DNA of 64,000 bases, taken from assembly GCF_001598555.1 (NCBI RefSeq), contig NZ_BCZE01000036.1:1-64000 (forward strand), written 5' to 3'. The notes under the pieces are model-generated. The model was not told where the DNA came from. It did no database searches and saw nothing but the letters and a program-made list of their open reading frames with translations. This DNA comes from Novosphingobium rosa NBRC 15208. Its GTDB lineage: Bacteria; Pseudomonadota; Alphaproteobacteria; Sphingomonadales; Sphingomonadaceae. How positions within the stretch are numbered: position 1 is the first letter of the stretch; each line of letters starts with the position of its first letter. Position numbers and translations under genes: made by a program. This document shows positions 50,154-59,097 of the stretch, in pieces.

Positions 50154-51347
50154 TTAAACCACCTGCCCGGCGGCCCAACCGCTGGCCCATGCCCATTGGA
50201 AGTTGTACCCGCCCAGCCAGCCGGTCACATCCACGGCCTCGCCGATGACGTAGAGGCCTGGCACCTTCTTAGCCTCCATCGTCTTGGAGGACAGCTCCGC
50301 CGTGCTGATTCCGCCCGCCGTCACTTCCGCCTTGGCGAAGCCTTCGGTGCCATTGGGGGTGAAGCGCCAGTCATGGAGACGGTCCTGCGCGGCGTTCAGC
50401 ACCTTGTCGGTCATGGTGCCCAGTTCGCCGGTCAGGGCCAGCCTTTCGGCCAGAGCGGCGGCCAGACGTTCGGGCAGATGTTGCGACAATGCACGCGCGA
50501 AACCGGCGCGCGGGTTGGCCTGCTTGGCGGCGATCAGCGCGCCGGGGATGGCGTCGGGCAGGAGGTCGATGGAGATCGCCTCGCCATGCTTCCAGTAGGA
50601 GGAAATCTGCAGGATCGCCGGGCCGGAGAGGCCTTTGTGCGTAAACAGCGCGGCCTCGCGGAAGCTGGCTTTTCCGGCCTCGGCGATCACCGGGGTGGCC
50701 ACGCCGGACAGGTCGCGGAACAGGGCTTCCTCGCCGCTCAGCGTCAGGGGCACCAGCGCCGGGCGGGGCTGCACCACCTTGAGGCCGAACTGGCGGGCCA
50801 GATCATAGGCAAAGCCTGTGGCGCCCATCTTGGGGATCGAGGGCCCGCCGGTGGCGATCACCAGCGACGGCGCGCTGGCGGTGCGGCTGCCGACGTCCAC
50901 ATGGAACAGGCCATCGGCATGGCGCACCTCGCCAATGCCGCGGCCGCAGGCGATCTCGACACCGCCGATGCTGCATTCTTCCAGCAGCATCGCCACGATC
51001 TGTTTGGCCGAACCGTCGCAGAACAATTGCCCCAGCGTCTTTTCGTGCCAGGCGATGCCATAGGCCTCGACCAGCTCGAGGAAATCGCGCGGCGTGTAGC
51101 GGCTGAGCGCCGAGCGGGCGAAATGGGGGTTGGCCGAGAGATACCGATCCGGCGCGGTGGCCAGATTGGTGAAGTTGCAGCGCCCGCCGCCGGAGATCAG
51201 GATCTTGGCGCCGGGGGCTTCGGCATGGTCCACCAGCAGCACGCGGCGGCCACGCTGGCCCGCGACGCGGGCGCACATCAACCCCGCCGCGCCGCCGCCC
51301 AGCACGATGACATCATGCAGATCGGTCGGCACGGCGGGCTGCTGCAT
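50154..51347 (-). CDS. HI0933/YhiN-family flavoprotein
   Basis: A 397-residue NAD(P)/FAD-dependent oxidoreductase of the HI0933 (BaiN-like) family. It has the FAD-binding VIVLGGGAAGLMCARVAG (about residues 13-30), the family motif AKILISGGGRCNFTN, and C-terminal AEVTAGGISTAELSSKTMEA followed by GLYVIGEAVDVTGWLGGYN. The physiological substrate is unknown. The ATG shares one base with the stop of the upstream helicase gene (TGATG). It ends 23 bases from repeat copy 4. Confidence 0.9.
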   Translation of the reverse strand: MQQPAVPTDLHDVIVLGGGAAGLMCARVAGQRGRRVLLVDHAEAPGAKILISGGGRCNFTNLATAPDRYLSANPHFARSALSRYTPRDFLELVEAYGIAWHEKTLGQLFCDGSAKQIVAMLLEECSIGGVEIACGRGIGEVRHADGLFHVDVGSRTASAPSLVIATGGPSIPKMGATGFAYDLARQFGLKVVQPRPALVPLTLSGEEALFRDLSGVATPVIAEAGKASFREAALFTHKGLSGPAILQISSYWKHGEAISIDLLPDAIPGALIAAKQANPRAGFARALSQHLPERLAAALAERLALTGELGTMTDKVLNAAQDRLHDWRFTPNGTEGFAKAEVTAGGISTAELSSKTMEAKKVPGLYVIGEAVDVTGWLGGYNFQWAWASGWAAGQVV

Positions 51348-53110
51348 CAGTAGCGCTCGCGCGGGCCCTTCTTGCCCTGCCAGCCGCCCTCACGGTTGCC
51401 GCCGCCAGCATGGCCACCACCGGCATGCGGCGGGCGCGGGCCCTTGCGGTGCGGAGTGCGCGGGCCGTCATTGCCCGGGCGGGCGTTGCGGCGGGCGGTC
51501 TCGCGCGGGGCCTCGGGCGCGGTTTCAATGCGGATGCCGCTCTCGTCCTCGGCGCCTTCGCGGGCGGTCTTGGCCAGGGCGTCGCGGAAGCGGGCCTCCA
51601 CGGCGCGGGGCACCTGGAAGTGCGTTTCATTGGCGCCGATGCGGATCGCGCCGATCTCGCCGCGGGTGATGTGACCACGACGGCAGAGCAGCGGCAGCAG
51701 CCAGCGCGGATCGGCGTTCTGGCGGCGGCCGATGTCCATGCGGAACCACACCACATCGTCGAAGCCTTCGCGGCGCGGGCCACGGTTGGCTTCGGCGGGG
51801 CCGGATTCGATCATTTCCTCGGGCTGAGGCATACGGGCGCGGTGGGCGCGCACCAGAGCGGCAGCGATTTCCTGAGGCGTGCGCTGGGCCAGCAGGGCCT
51901 CGGCCAGCGAGTTGTCTTCCTCGGAAACCTCGACGGGTTCGAGCAGGGTGGCCAGCAGGCGATCATGGTCGTTGGCGCGGATCGCCTCGGCGGTGGGGAC
52001 GGGCACCCATTCGACGTTGATGCGGGCCGAGCGCAGCAGCATCTCCATGCGGCGGCGGCGCGGATAAGGCACGACCAGCACGGCGGTGCCCTTGCGACCG
52101 GCGCGGCCGGTGCGGCCCGAGCGGTGCTGCAGCGTCTCGGCGTCGCGCGGCAGCTCGACGTGAACGACGAGGCTCAGCGTGGCGACATCGATGCCGCGCG
52201 CGGCCACGTCGGTGGCGACGCAGACGCGGGCGCGGCCATCGCGCAGGGCCTGCAGCGCGTGGTTGCGCTCATTCTGGCTGTGCTCGCCCGAGAGGGCCAC
52301 GGCGGAGAAACCGCGCTCGACCAGCGTGGCGTGCAGGTGGCGGACGTTGTCGCGCGTGGCGCAGAACAGCATCGCGGTTTCCGCTTCGTGGAAGCGCAGC
52401 AGGTTCACCACGGCATGCTCGATGTCAGACGGGCTGACGGCGATGGCGTTATAGGTGATGTCGCTGTGCGATTCGCGCGTGTCGATGGTGCTGATGCGCA
52501 GCGCATTGTGCTGATACTGGCGGGCCAGGGCCGCAATCGGCGCGGGCATGGTGGCCGAGAACAGGAAAGTGCGGCGGCCCTCGGGCGTGCCGTCGAGAAT
52601 CTGCTCAAGGTCTTCGCGGAAGCCCATGTCGAGCATTTCGTCGGCTTCGTCGAGCACGGCGAACTGCAGGCTGGAAAGGTCGAGTGCGCCGCGCTCCAGA
52701 TGGTCGCGCAGGCGGCCCGGCGTGCCCACCACGATATGCGCGCCCTGCGACAGGGTGCGGCGCTCACGGCTGGGGTCCATACCGCCAACGCAGGTGGCGA
52801 TACGCGCGCCAGCCTGCTGGAACAGCCACTCCAGCTCGCGGCTGACCTGCAGCGCCAGTTCGCGCGTGGGGGCAATCACCAGCGCCAGCGGCTTGCCCGC
52901 ATAGGGCAGGCGCTCGTTCTCGCCCAGCAGGTCGCGCGACATGGCCATGCCGAAGGCCACCGTCTTGCCCGAACCGGTCTGCGCCGACACCAGCAGGTCG
53001 CGGCCCATGGCCTCCTCGGTGATGACGGCGGCCTGGACCGGCGTGGGTGCCTCATAACCCTTGGCGGCAAGGGCATCGGCAATGGCTTGGGGAAGTGAAG
53101 AAAAAGGCAT
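51347..53110 (-). CDS. DEAD-box RNA helicase, DeaD/CsdA-like
   Basis: A 587-residue ATP-dependent RNA helicase. Motifs in order: Q motif (YEAPTPVQAAVI), I (SAQTGSGKT), Ia (PTRELALQV), GG (CVGGMD), Ib (VGTPGRLRDH), II (LDEADEML), III (FSATMP), V (VATDVAARGID) and VI (HRSGRTGRAGR). A DbpA-type RNA-binding domain follows (about 470-545, VVWFRMDIGRRQNADPRWLL) and then a basic Arg/Gly/His-rich tail. This is the DeaD/CsdA layout, linked to ribosome assembly and cold response. A long 484-base gap lies upstream. Confidence 0.93.
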   Translation of the reverse strand: MPFSSLPQAIADALAAKGYEAPTPVQAAVITEEAMGRDLLVSAQTGSGKTVAFGMAMSRDLLGENERLPYAGKPLALVIAPTRELALQVSRELEWLFQQAGARIATCVGGMDPSRERRTLSQGAHIVVGTPGRLRDHLERGALDLSSLQFAVLDEADEMLDMGFREDLEQILDGTPEGRRTFLFSATMPAPIAALARQYQHNALRISTIDTRESHSDITYNAIAVSPSDIEHAVVNLLRFHEAETAMLFCATRDNVRHLHATLVERGFSAVALSGEHSQNERNHALQALRDGRARVCVATDVAARGIDVATLSLVVHVELPRDAETLQHRSGRTGRAGRKGTAVLVVPYPRRRRMEMLLRSARINVEWVPVPTAEAIRANDHDRLLATLLEPVEVSEEDNSLAEALLAQRTPQEIAAALVRAHRARMPQPEEMIESGPAEANRGPRREGFDDVVWFRMDIGRRQNADPRWLLPLLCRRGHITRGEIGAIRIGANETHFQVPRAVEARFRDALAKTAREGAEDESGIRIETAPEAPRETARRNARPGNDGPRTPHRKGPRPPHAGGGHAGGGNREGGWQGKKGPRERY

Positions 53111-53594
53111 CTATCTCTACTGGTCTGCACGGGCGTAGCAGCCCCTCGGACGAGGGACGCCAGGAACGCCGCTAAGGAAAGGGCATCGCCAAAACGGCCC
53201 CCGAAACAGCGGACCAACAGCGAAAGTGCGCGCCCCCTAGCTGAAAACGTCCCGTTCCGCCATGGGCAATCGATAGTTTGGGTCAGAATGAAGGTTAAAG
53301 CAGAGGGCCATCGCCCCCTGCACCCCCTTTACGTCTCCCGGCGAAGCGACAGTGGCACCCGATCAGAGCGCTTCACCTCGCTGCGTCGCAGCCTGTTTTA
53401 TTCCGCTTCGCGGGAGGTTACGCGCTTGGGTGGGGCACCGCTGCCCTTGCGTCGGGAGACGTTATGGGAGCGCGAGGGTGTAACACCCTCGCATCTATCT
53501 TCTCTCCTTTCTCTCCCTTCATCGCACCCCCGCTTGCATTTTCACAAAATCGTCACATGGAGCAGAAACGCAGCTCCAGCGATTCCCGAGGCCC
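53111..53594. other. Divergent intergenic region between the helicase and PAP2 genes
   Basis: 484 bases without a gene. The helicase side (53111-53299) should hold its promoter and any cold-response leader; I see no clear cold-shock box. The middle is filled by repeat copy 5 (53300-53492). The remaining 100 bases before the PAP2 gene show nothing specific. Confidence 0.5.
53300..53492 (+). repeat. Modular intergenic repeat, copy 5 (two left halves head to head)
   Basis: A 193-base element, the only copy between divergent genes. The right end, GGGAGC + GCGAGGGTGTAACACCCTCGC (53466-53492), with CGTCGGGAGACGTTAT inside it, is the reverse complement of the left half of copy 3. The left end is a decayed hairpin GCAGAGGGCCATCGCCCCCTGC (53300-53321) followed by ACGTCTCCCGGCGAAGCGAC, again a left half. 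The right-half block AAAGCCTGCGGCGC and the GGCGCC hairpin are absent. Confidence 0.7.
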
Positions 53595-54554
53595 ATGGAC
53601 CAGCCTTTCAAACAGCGATTCGACCGTCTTGCTCCTTTCATCCCCGGCCGCGTGCTGGCGGGGGCGTTAGGGGCGAGCTTTATGCTGGTGATCGCCCTTC
53701 TGGTGCATATCGATCTGATGATCGATCCGGCGGTGCCGCGTTTCTGGGTGCTGTCGGCATGGTTCGTCGGGCTGGCCGTGCTGCGCTGGGCCCTGCGTGA
53801 CGCCAAGGGCGGCGCGGCCGAGAAGCTGCGCGATTTCGCCGAATATGTCGTGACCTTCATGTGCATCAGCCTGCTGGGCGTGCTGGCCAGCTATGCGCTG
53901 GCGGGGGTGTCGCATGGCTTCGTCGATGCCGAGCTGGATCGTGCCGACAAGATGCTGCATTTCGACTGGCTGGCGCTGTACTATCTGGTGGCGGCGTCTC
54001 CGCTGCTTCAGCATCTGGGGCAGGCGGCCTATTCGAACATCTACATCACCCCGGCGATCCTGTTCCTCTCGATGGCGTGGAACGGCGAGAAGGCCAGCGC
54101 GCGCCAGTTCCTGCTGACCTATTGGGCGGCGGTGGTGATGACGCTCAGCGTCTTCCCGCTGATGCCCGCCAAGGGCGCGCTGGATTATCTGACCGACGGG
54201 CCGGTGCCCTATATGCCGACGAGCGGGCGCTGGCAGGGCGTGATCATCCCCGCGCTGCGCGAACATCTGCTGCCCAAGATCGATCTGGGCGCCTTGCAGG
54301 GTCTGGTCTGCGCGCCAAGCTTCCACACGGTGAGCGGGGTGCTCTATCTGGCCTGGGCGTGGAAATCGCCCCGGTTGCGCTGGGTGCTGGTGCCGATGAA
54401 CATCGCCATGCTGATGGCGACCCCCATCGAGGGCGTGCACTACCTTTCGGACATGATCCTTGGCGCGGGCGTGGCGCTGCTGGCCATCGCGCTGGTGGAG
54501 CGCTGGGTACGCCGGTCCTCGACCCAGCCGACCGGGCTGCTGGCCACAGCCTGA
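53595..54554 (+). CDS. PAP2-superfamily membrane protein
   Basis: A 319-residue membrane protein with about six or seven helices and the two C-terminal PAP2 motifs: APSFHTVSG (catalytic His) and EGVHYLSDMILGAG (His and Asp). The first motif (KxxxxxxRP) is not evident, as in the inositolphosphorylceramide-synthase-like branch, so it may act as a lipid phosphatase or a head-group transferase. The assignment stops at the superfamily. It stands alone, 84 bases upstream of the aldo/keto reductase gene. Confidence 0.82.
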   Translation: MDQPFKQRFDRLAPFIPGRVLAGALGASFMLVIALLVHIDLMIDPAVPRFWVLSAWFVGLAVLRWALRDAKGGAAEKLRDFAEYVVTFMCISLLGVLASYALAGVSHGFVDAELDRADKMLHFDWLALYYLVAASPLLQHLGQAAYSNIYITPAILFLSMAWNGEKASARQFLLTYWAAVVMTLSVFPLMPAKGALDYLTDGPVPYMPTSGRWQGVIIPALREHLLPKIDLGALQGLVCAPSFHTVSGVLYLAWAWKSPRLRWVLVPMNIAMLMATPIEGVHYLSDMILGAGVALLAIALVERWVRRSSTQPTGLLATA

Positions 54555-54637
54555 AGGGCGGCTTGCGGGGGGCTGATCCGCTGGCTATACCAGGCGGTAT
54601 AGATTGCTCCCCCTCCCCCAATCAATGAGGCATTTGC

Positions 54638-55678
54638 ATGGAATACCGTCCTCTCGGCCAGACCGGGATGCAGGTCAGCGCCGTCTGTCTTGGCACCATG
54701 ACCTGGGGCTCGCAGAACACGCAGGATGAAGCCAATGCCCAGATCGACTTTGCGCTCGATCACGGCATCAATTTCCTCGACACGGCAGAGATGTACCCCG
54801 TCACCCCGGTGAAGCTGGAAACCTTCGGCCATACCGAGGCGATGATCGGCACCTGGCTGGCCCAGAGCGGCAAGCGCGACAAGATCGTGTTGGCCAGTAA
54901 GGTTTCGGGCCCGGCGCGCTGGTATCAGCTGCGCGGCGGCAACCGGCTGGACCGCCGCAACATCGAGGAAGCCATCGACGGCAGCCTGAAGCGGCTGAAG
55001 ACCGATTACCTCGACCTCTATCAGCTGCACTGGCCCGATCGCGGCGTGCCGATGTTCGGCGCGCGCGGGCTGCAGGCGCTGGGCGACGATGCGCAGGTGG
55101 TCTCGCTGGAAGAGACGCTGGGCGTGATGGCCGATCTGGTGAAGGCCGGGAAGATCCGCGCCGTGGGCCTGTCGAACGAAACGCCATGGGGCGTGGGCGA
55201 GGCCTTGCGTCTGGCGCGCGATGCGGGTCTGCCGCGCGTGGCCTCGATCCAGAACGCCTATTCGCTGCTGAACCGCACCTTCGAGACCGGCCTTTCGGAG
55301 TTCGCCCTGCGTGAGGATGTGGGTCTGCTGGCCTATTCCCCGCTGGCGGCGGGCTATCTCTCGGGCAAATATCTGGGCGGCACGGTGCCGGCCGGATCGC
55401 GGCTGGATGTGGCCAAGCAGTTCACCCGCTATGTCGTGCCTCAGGAGCATGAGGCGACCGCGCGCTATGTCGGCATCGCCCATGCGCTGGGCCTCACGCC
55501 CGTGCAGCTGGCGCTGGGCTTTGTGTATTCGCGCGGCTTCGTGACCAGCTCGATCATCGGCGCCACCAGCGTCGAGCAGTTGAAGGAAAACATCGAGGGC
55601 AGCCTGACCAGGCTGCCCGAAGAGGCCCTGAAAGCCATCGCGGATGTCTACCGCATCCTGCCCGACCCCTGCCCCTGA
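54638..55678 (+). CDS. Aldo/keto reductase, Tas-like
   Basis: A 346-residue NADP(H)-dependent oxidoreductase of the aldo/keto reductase superfamily. The TIM-barrel motifs are FLDTAEMYPVTP (catalytic Asp and Tyr), DKIVLASKVSG (Lys), DYLDLYQLHWPDR (His), RAVGLSNETPWGV, and the cofactor loop SSIIGATSVEQLKENI. The MYPVTP element and overall layout match the E. coli Tas group. The substrate is unknown. GAGG lies 8 bases before the ATG and a strong terminator follows. Confidence 0.93.
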   Translation: MEYRPLGQTGMQVSAVCLGTMTWGSQNTQDEANAQIDFALDHGINFLDTAEMYPVTPVKLETFGHTEAMIGTWLAQSGKRDKIVLASKVSGPARWYQLRGGNRLDRRNIEEAIDGSLKRLKTDYLDLYQLHWPDRGVPMFGARGLQALGDDAQVVSLEETLGVMADLVKAGKIRAVGLSNETPWGVGEALRLARDAGLPRVASIQNAYSLLNRTFETGLSEFALREDVGLLAYSPLAAGYLSGKYLGGTVPAGSRLDVAKQFTRYVVPQEHEATARYVGIAHALGLTPVQLALGFVYSRGFVTSSIIGATSVEQLKENIEGSLTRLPEEALKAIADVYRILPDPCP

Positions 55679-55686
55679 ACGGAAAG

Positions 55687-55725
55687 ACCGGCGCCTCTAC
55701 CAAGAGGCGCCGGTTTGGCCTTTAG
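55687..55725. terminator. Terminator between convergent aldo/keto reductase and KDG kinase genes
   Basis: ACCGGCGCCTCT-ACCA-AGAGGCGCCGGT is a 12-base perfect stem followed by TTGGCCTTT. It sits 9 bases after the reductase stop and abuts the convergent kinase stop, so it probably acts on both. Confidence 0.75.
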
Positions 55726-56741
55726 CGGCGAACGTCGCCACCAACACCGGTGAAGGCATCCACCTCGGCGCGCGGCAGGCGGAACAGATCGCCATGCAGC
55801 GAATGCTTCAGCGCATTCATCGCCAGACCCAGCTCGGCCATTTTCCGCGCGTCGCCGCCTTCCAGCCAGCCGGTCAGCACGCCGGCGGCAAAGGCATCGC
55901 CCGACCCCACACGGTCGACGATATCGGTGATATCGACCTCCTGAGTCTGGAACCGGTCCTCACGCAGATCGACCCGCGCGGCGAGGCGGTGATGCGTCTG
56001 CGTCAGCGGATGGCGCGCGGTGGAGGCCATCACCTGCAAATTCGGGAAAGCATCGAAGGCCGCTTCCACCGCCTCGCGGCGCCGCTCGGCGCCATCGCCC
56101 GAGAAGGGGCGGCCCAGCAGCAGCGTCATGTCGCGGTGGTTGCCGAAGAGGATCGTGGCGTTGCCGATCAGATCGGTGAGGATGCTCCTGGGATCGCTGT
56201 CCCAGGCGTTCCACAGCCGCTCACGGAAGTTGCAGTCGAAGGAGATCGGCACGCCCGCCGCGCGCGCCGCCGCCATGCCCGCACGGGCCAGCGCCACGCC
56301 CTTGGGGCCCAGCGCGGCGGTGATGCCGGAGATGTGGAACAGGCCCGCGCCGTCCAGCGCGCTGGCGAAATCGAAGGCTTCGGGCTCGGCGCTGGCAAAA
56401 GCGCTGCCTGCCCGGTCATAGGTGATGGCAGAGGGACGCAGCGAACCGCCGACCTCAAGGAAGTACAGCCCCATGCGGCCCGGACCATTGATGAAACCGC
56501 GCGTATCGACTCCAGCGGCGGCAATCGCGGCGCGCGCCTTGGCGCCCAGCGGACCTTCGGGCACCATGCCAAGGAAGCGCGCCTCATGCCCCATCGCGGC
56601 CAGTCCCACGGCGACATTGGCCTCGGCCCCGCCGATGGTCAGGTCCAGACTCTGTGCATCGGCAATGGTGCGGCCCGCAGGCGTGGCGAAACGCAGCATG
56701 ACCTCGCCGAAACACACGACATGACCCTTTACCGCACTCAT
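55722..56741 (-). CDS. kdgK: 2-dehydro-3-deoxygluconokinase (PfkB family)
   Basis: KdgK phosphorylates 2-keto-3-deoxygluconate, feeding the Entner-Doudoroff pathway. The 339-residue product has PfkB motifs: GEVMLRFATPAGRTI, GGAEANVAVGLAAMG and the catalytic/anion-hole DRVGSGDAFAAGVL near residue 275. The N-terminal GEVMLRF and ISFDCNFRERLW elements favour KDG kinase over other PfkB sugars kinases, but the substrate is inferred. No other sugar-acid gene adjoins it except a transporter of the BASS type. Confidence 0.83.
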   Translation of the reverse strand: MSAVKGHVVCFGEVMLRFATPAGRTIADAQSLDLTIGGAEANVAVGLAAMGHEARFLGMVPEGPLGAKARAAIAAAGVDTRGFINGPGRMGLYFLEVGGSLRPSAITYDRAGSAFASAEPEAFDFASALDGAGLFHISGITAALGPKGVALARAGMAAARAAGVPISFDCNFRERLWNAWDSDPRSILTDLIGNATILFGNHRDMTLLLGRPFSGDGAERRREAVEAAFDAFPNLQVMASTARHPLTQTHHRLAARVDLREDRFQTQEVDITDIVDRVGSGDAFAAGVLTGWLEGGDARKMAELGLAMNALKHSLHGDLFRLPRAEVDAFTGVGGDVRR

Positions 56742-56823
56742 TCAGGCACTCCCTCTATCGCTATGGCCCAGCCCTAGCCTGCCCTCACCTTCGCGTCGAG
56801 CCCGCTCTGACACCGCTGGCCAA

Positions 56824-57795
56824 TCAGTCTTCCTCGCCCGGATTGCTGCCCGCCAGCTGCTTGGCGATCACCGCGCAGGCCATCAGCTGGATCTGGTGGA
56901 ACAGCATCAGCGGCAGGATTACCACGCCAACAGCGGCAGGCGGAAACAGCACCCCCGCCATGGGCACGCCGCTGGCCAGGCTCTTCTTGCTGCCGCAGAA
57001 CAGCAGCACGATCTGATCCGCGCGCGTGAAGCCCAGCAGCTTGCCCAGCCCCCATGTCGCGGCCAGCGCCACGGCCAGCAGCAGCACATTGAGCAGCAGG
57101 ATCAGCCCCAGCTGGTCGAGCGGCAGCTTGTGCCACAGCCCCTCGATCACCGCCGCCGAAAAGGCGGTATAGACCACCAGCAGGATCGAGCCGCGATCCA
57201 CATAGCCCACCAGCTGCTTGTGCTTCGCGATGAAGCCGCCCACCACCGGGCGCAGCAGATGGCCCGCCACAAAGGGCACCAGCAGTTGGGCGACAATCTT
57301 CTCCACCGAACCCACCGAAAGCTGAACGCCCGCGCCGCCCATCAGCAGCCCGGCCAGCAGCGGCGTGATCACCAGCCCCAGAATGTTCGAGAAGGAGGCC
57401 GAGCAGACCGCCGCCGCCACATTGCCCCGCGCGATGGAGGTAAAGGCGATCGAGCTTTGCACCGTGGAGGGCAGCAAGGTCAGGAACAGCATGCCGCTGG
57501 CGATCAGCCCCGGCAGGCCGGGAATGGCCTTCACCGCCAGCCCCAGCAGCGGGAAGAGCGCAAAGGTCACCGCCATCACCGCCAGATGCAGCCGCCAGTG
57601 CCCGGCCCCGGCCACGATGGCCTTGCGCGAAAGCTTGGCCCCATGCAGGAAGAACAGCAGCACGATGCCCGCATTGGCCGCCCATTCGAAACCCTGCGCC
57701 GCAGCGCCGCGCGCGGGCAGCAGGCTGGCCAGCGCCACCGTGCCCAGCAGCGCGAGAATATAGGGATCGAGGGCGGATTTGATGCGTGCGAACAT
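56824..57795 (-). CDS. Bile acid:sodium symporter family protein, SLC10A7/YfeH-like
   Basis: A 323-residue membrane protein with about ten helices. The two crossed-helix motifs of the SLC10A7/YfeH branch are clear: LLPSTVQSSIAFTSIARGN (about residues 105-123) and LLFCGSKKSLASGVPMA (about 250-266). The transported solute is unknown. The ATG at 57795 is chosen because MFARIKSALDPYILAL is the usual opening; the frame is open for 20 more codons. It is 82 bases upstream of kdgK on the same strand, so sugar-acid uptake is possible, which is inference. Confidence 0.87.
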   Translation of the reverse strand: MFARIKSALDPYILALLGTVALASLLPARGAAAQGFEWAANAGIVLLFFLHGAKLSRKAIVAGAGHWRLHLAVMAVTFALFPLLGLAVKAIPGLPGLIASGMLFLTLLPSTVQSSIAFTSIARGNVAAAVCSASFSNILGLVITPLLAGLLMGGAGVQLSVGSVEKIVAQLLVPFVAGHLLRPVVGGFIAKHKQLVGYVDRGSILLVVYTAFSAAVIEGLWHKLPLDQLGLILLLNVLLLAVALAATWGLGKLLGFTRADQIVLLFCGSKKSLASGVPMAGVLFPPAAVGVVILPLMLFHQIQLMACAVIAKQLAGSNPGEED

Positions 57796-57951
57796 AGGGC
57801 AGGCGGTTCCCGTCAAAAGCTGCTTCCGGTTGGACAGGGCCGCCCCCAGCGTCAACCCTCAATCTGATGCGATGAATCGCCAAAAAATTCGAACACGCGC
57901 GCCAATCCTGCATCTCTTGGGAGCCCACGCCGCCTGTGCTAGGGCGCGCGC

Positions 57952-59097
57952 ATGACCGCCCTTATCGAACCCTTCCGCGCCATGCAGATCAGCCTGCGCT
58001 CTCATGAACTGGCCGCGCAGGGCCGCCGCATCATCCATATGGAATTCGGCCAGCCCTCCACCAGCGCGCCCGCCGCTGCCATCGCCGCCGCCCATCGCGT
58101 GCTGGACAGCGATGCGCTGGGCTATTGGGAAAGCCGCCCGCTGAAAGAACGCATCGCCCGGCACTATGCCGAGACGCAAGGCGTCACCATCCGGCCCGAA
58201 CAGGTGATCCTCACCAGCGGCGCCTCCCCCGCGCTGGTGCTGGCGCTGTCGAGCGCGCTGGCCCCCGGCGCGCGGGTGGCGATGGCGCGGCCCGGCTATG
58301 TCGCCTATCGCAACACGGTACGCGCCCTGCATATGGAGGCGGTGGAACTGCCCTGCGGCGCGGATGAAGGCTATCAGATCAGCGCCGCCGCGCTCGAAGC
58401 GCTGGAGCCCGCCCCCGATGCGGTGATCATCGCCAGCCCCGCCAACCCCACCGGCACGATCATCCCGCCTGCCGAGCTGGGATCAATCGCGCAGGTCTGC
58501 AAGGCGCGCGGCATCCGCATCATCTCCGATGAGATCTACCACGGCCTGTCCTACACCGGCCCCACGCAAACCATGCTGGCGCATACGCCCGATGCTCTGG
58601 TGGTGAACAGCTTCTCCAAATATTTCAGCATGCCCGGCTGGCGGCTGGGCTGGCTGGTGGCGCCCGAGGATCTGGTCGATGCCGCCTATGCGCGGATGAG
58701 CAACCTGTTCCTCACCCCCCATGTGCTGAGCCAGCACGCAGGCCTGCTCGCCTTCGACGGGGTCGAAGAGCTGGAGGGCCATATCGCCACCTATGCGAAG
58801 AACCGCGAACTCATGCTGGCCGCCCTGCCCGCCATGGGTCTGGCCCGCATCGCCCCGCCCGACGGCGCCTTCTACATCTGGGCCGACATCGGCCATCTCA
58901 CCGACGACAGCATCAGCTTCTGCACCCGCCTGCTGGAAGACACCGGCGTCTGCACCGCGCCGGGGGTGGATTTCGATCCTCTCGATGGCCATCGCTTCAT
59001 GCGCTTTTCCTTCGCGGTCTCCACCGCGCTGGTGGAGGAAGCCATCGCCCTGCTGGTGCCATGGTTCGCCGCACAGGCTCAACGCCCGCAAGGATGA
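57952..59097 (+). CDS. Class I/II pyridoxal-phosphate aminotransferase
   Basis: A 381-residue fold-type I aminotransferase. It has the substrate-side start RRIIHMEFGQPSTSAP, YWESRPLKERIA, SPANPTGTII (Asn), ISDEIYHGLSY (Asp, Tyr) and the Schiff-base lysine in VNSFSKYFSMPGWRLGW. The C-terminal Arg is in FMRFSFA. It resembles the aspartate-aminotransferase-like group with broad substrate range; the actual substrate is not evident. Its stop overlaps the acyltransferase start (ATGA). Confidence 0.92.
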   Translation: MTALIEPFRAMQISLRSHELAAQGRRIIHMEFGQPSTSAPAAAIAAAHRVLDSDALGYWESRPLKERIARHYAETQGVTIRPEQVILTSGASPALVLALSSALAPGARVAMARPGYVAYRNTVRALHMEAVELPCGADEGYQISAAALEALEPAPDAVIIASPANPTGTIIPPAELGSIAQVCKARGIRIISDEIYHGLSYTGPTQTMLAHTPDALVVNSFSKYFSMPGWRLGWLVAPEDLVDAAYARMSNLFLTPHVLSQHAGLLAFDGVEELEGHIATYAKNRELMLAALPAMGLARIAPPDGAFYIWADIGHLTDDSISFCTRLLEDTGVCTAPGVDFDPLDGHRFMRFSFAVSTALVEEAIALLVPWFAAQAQRPQG

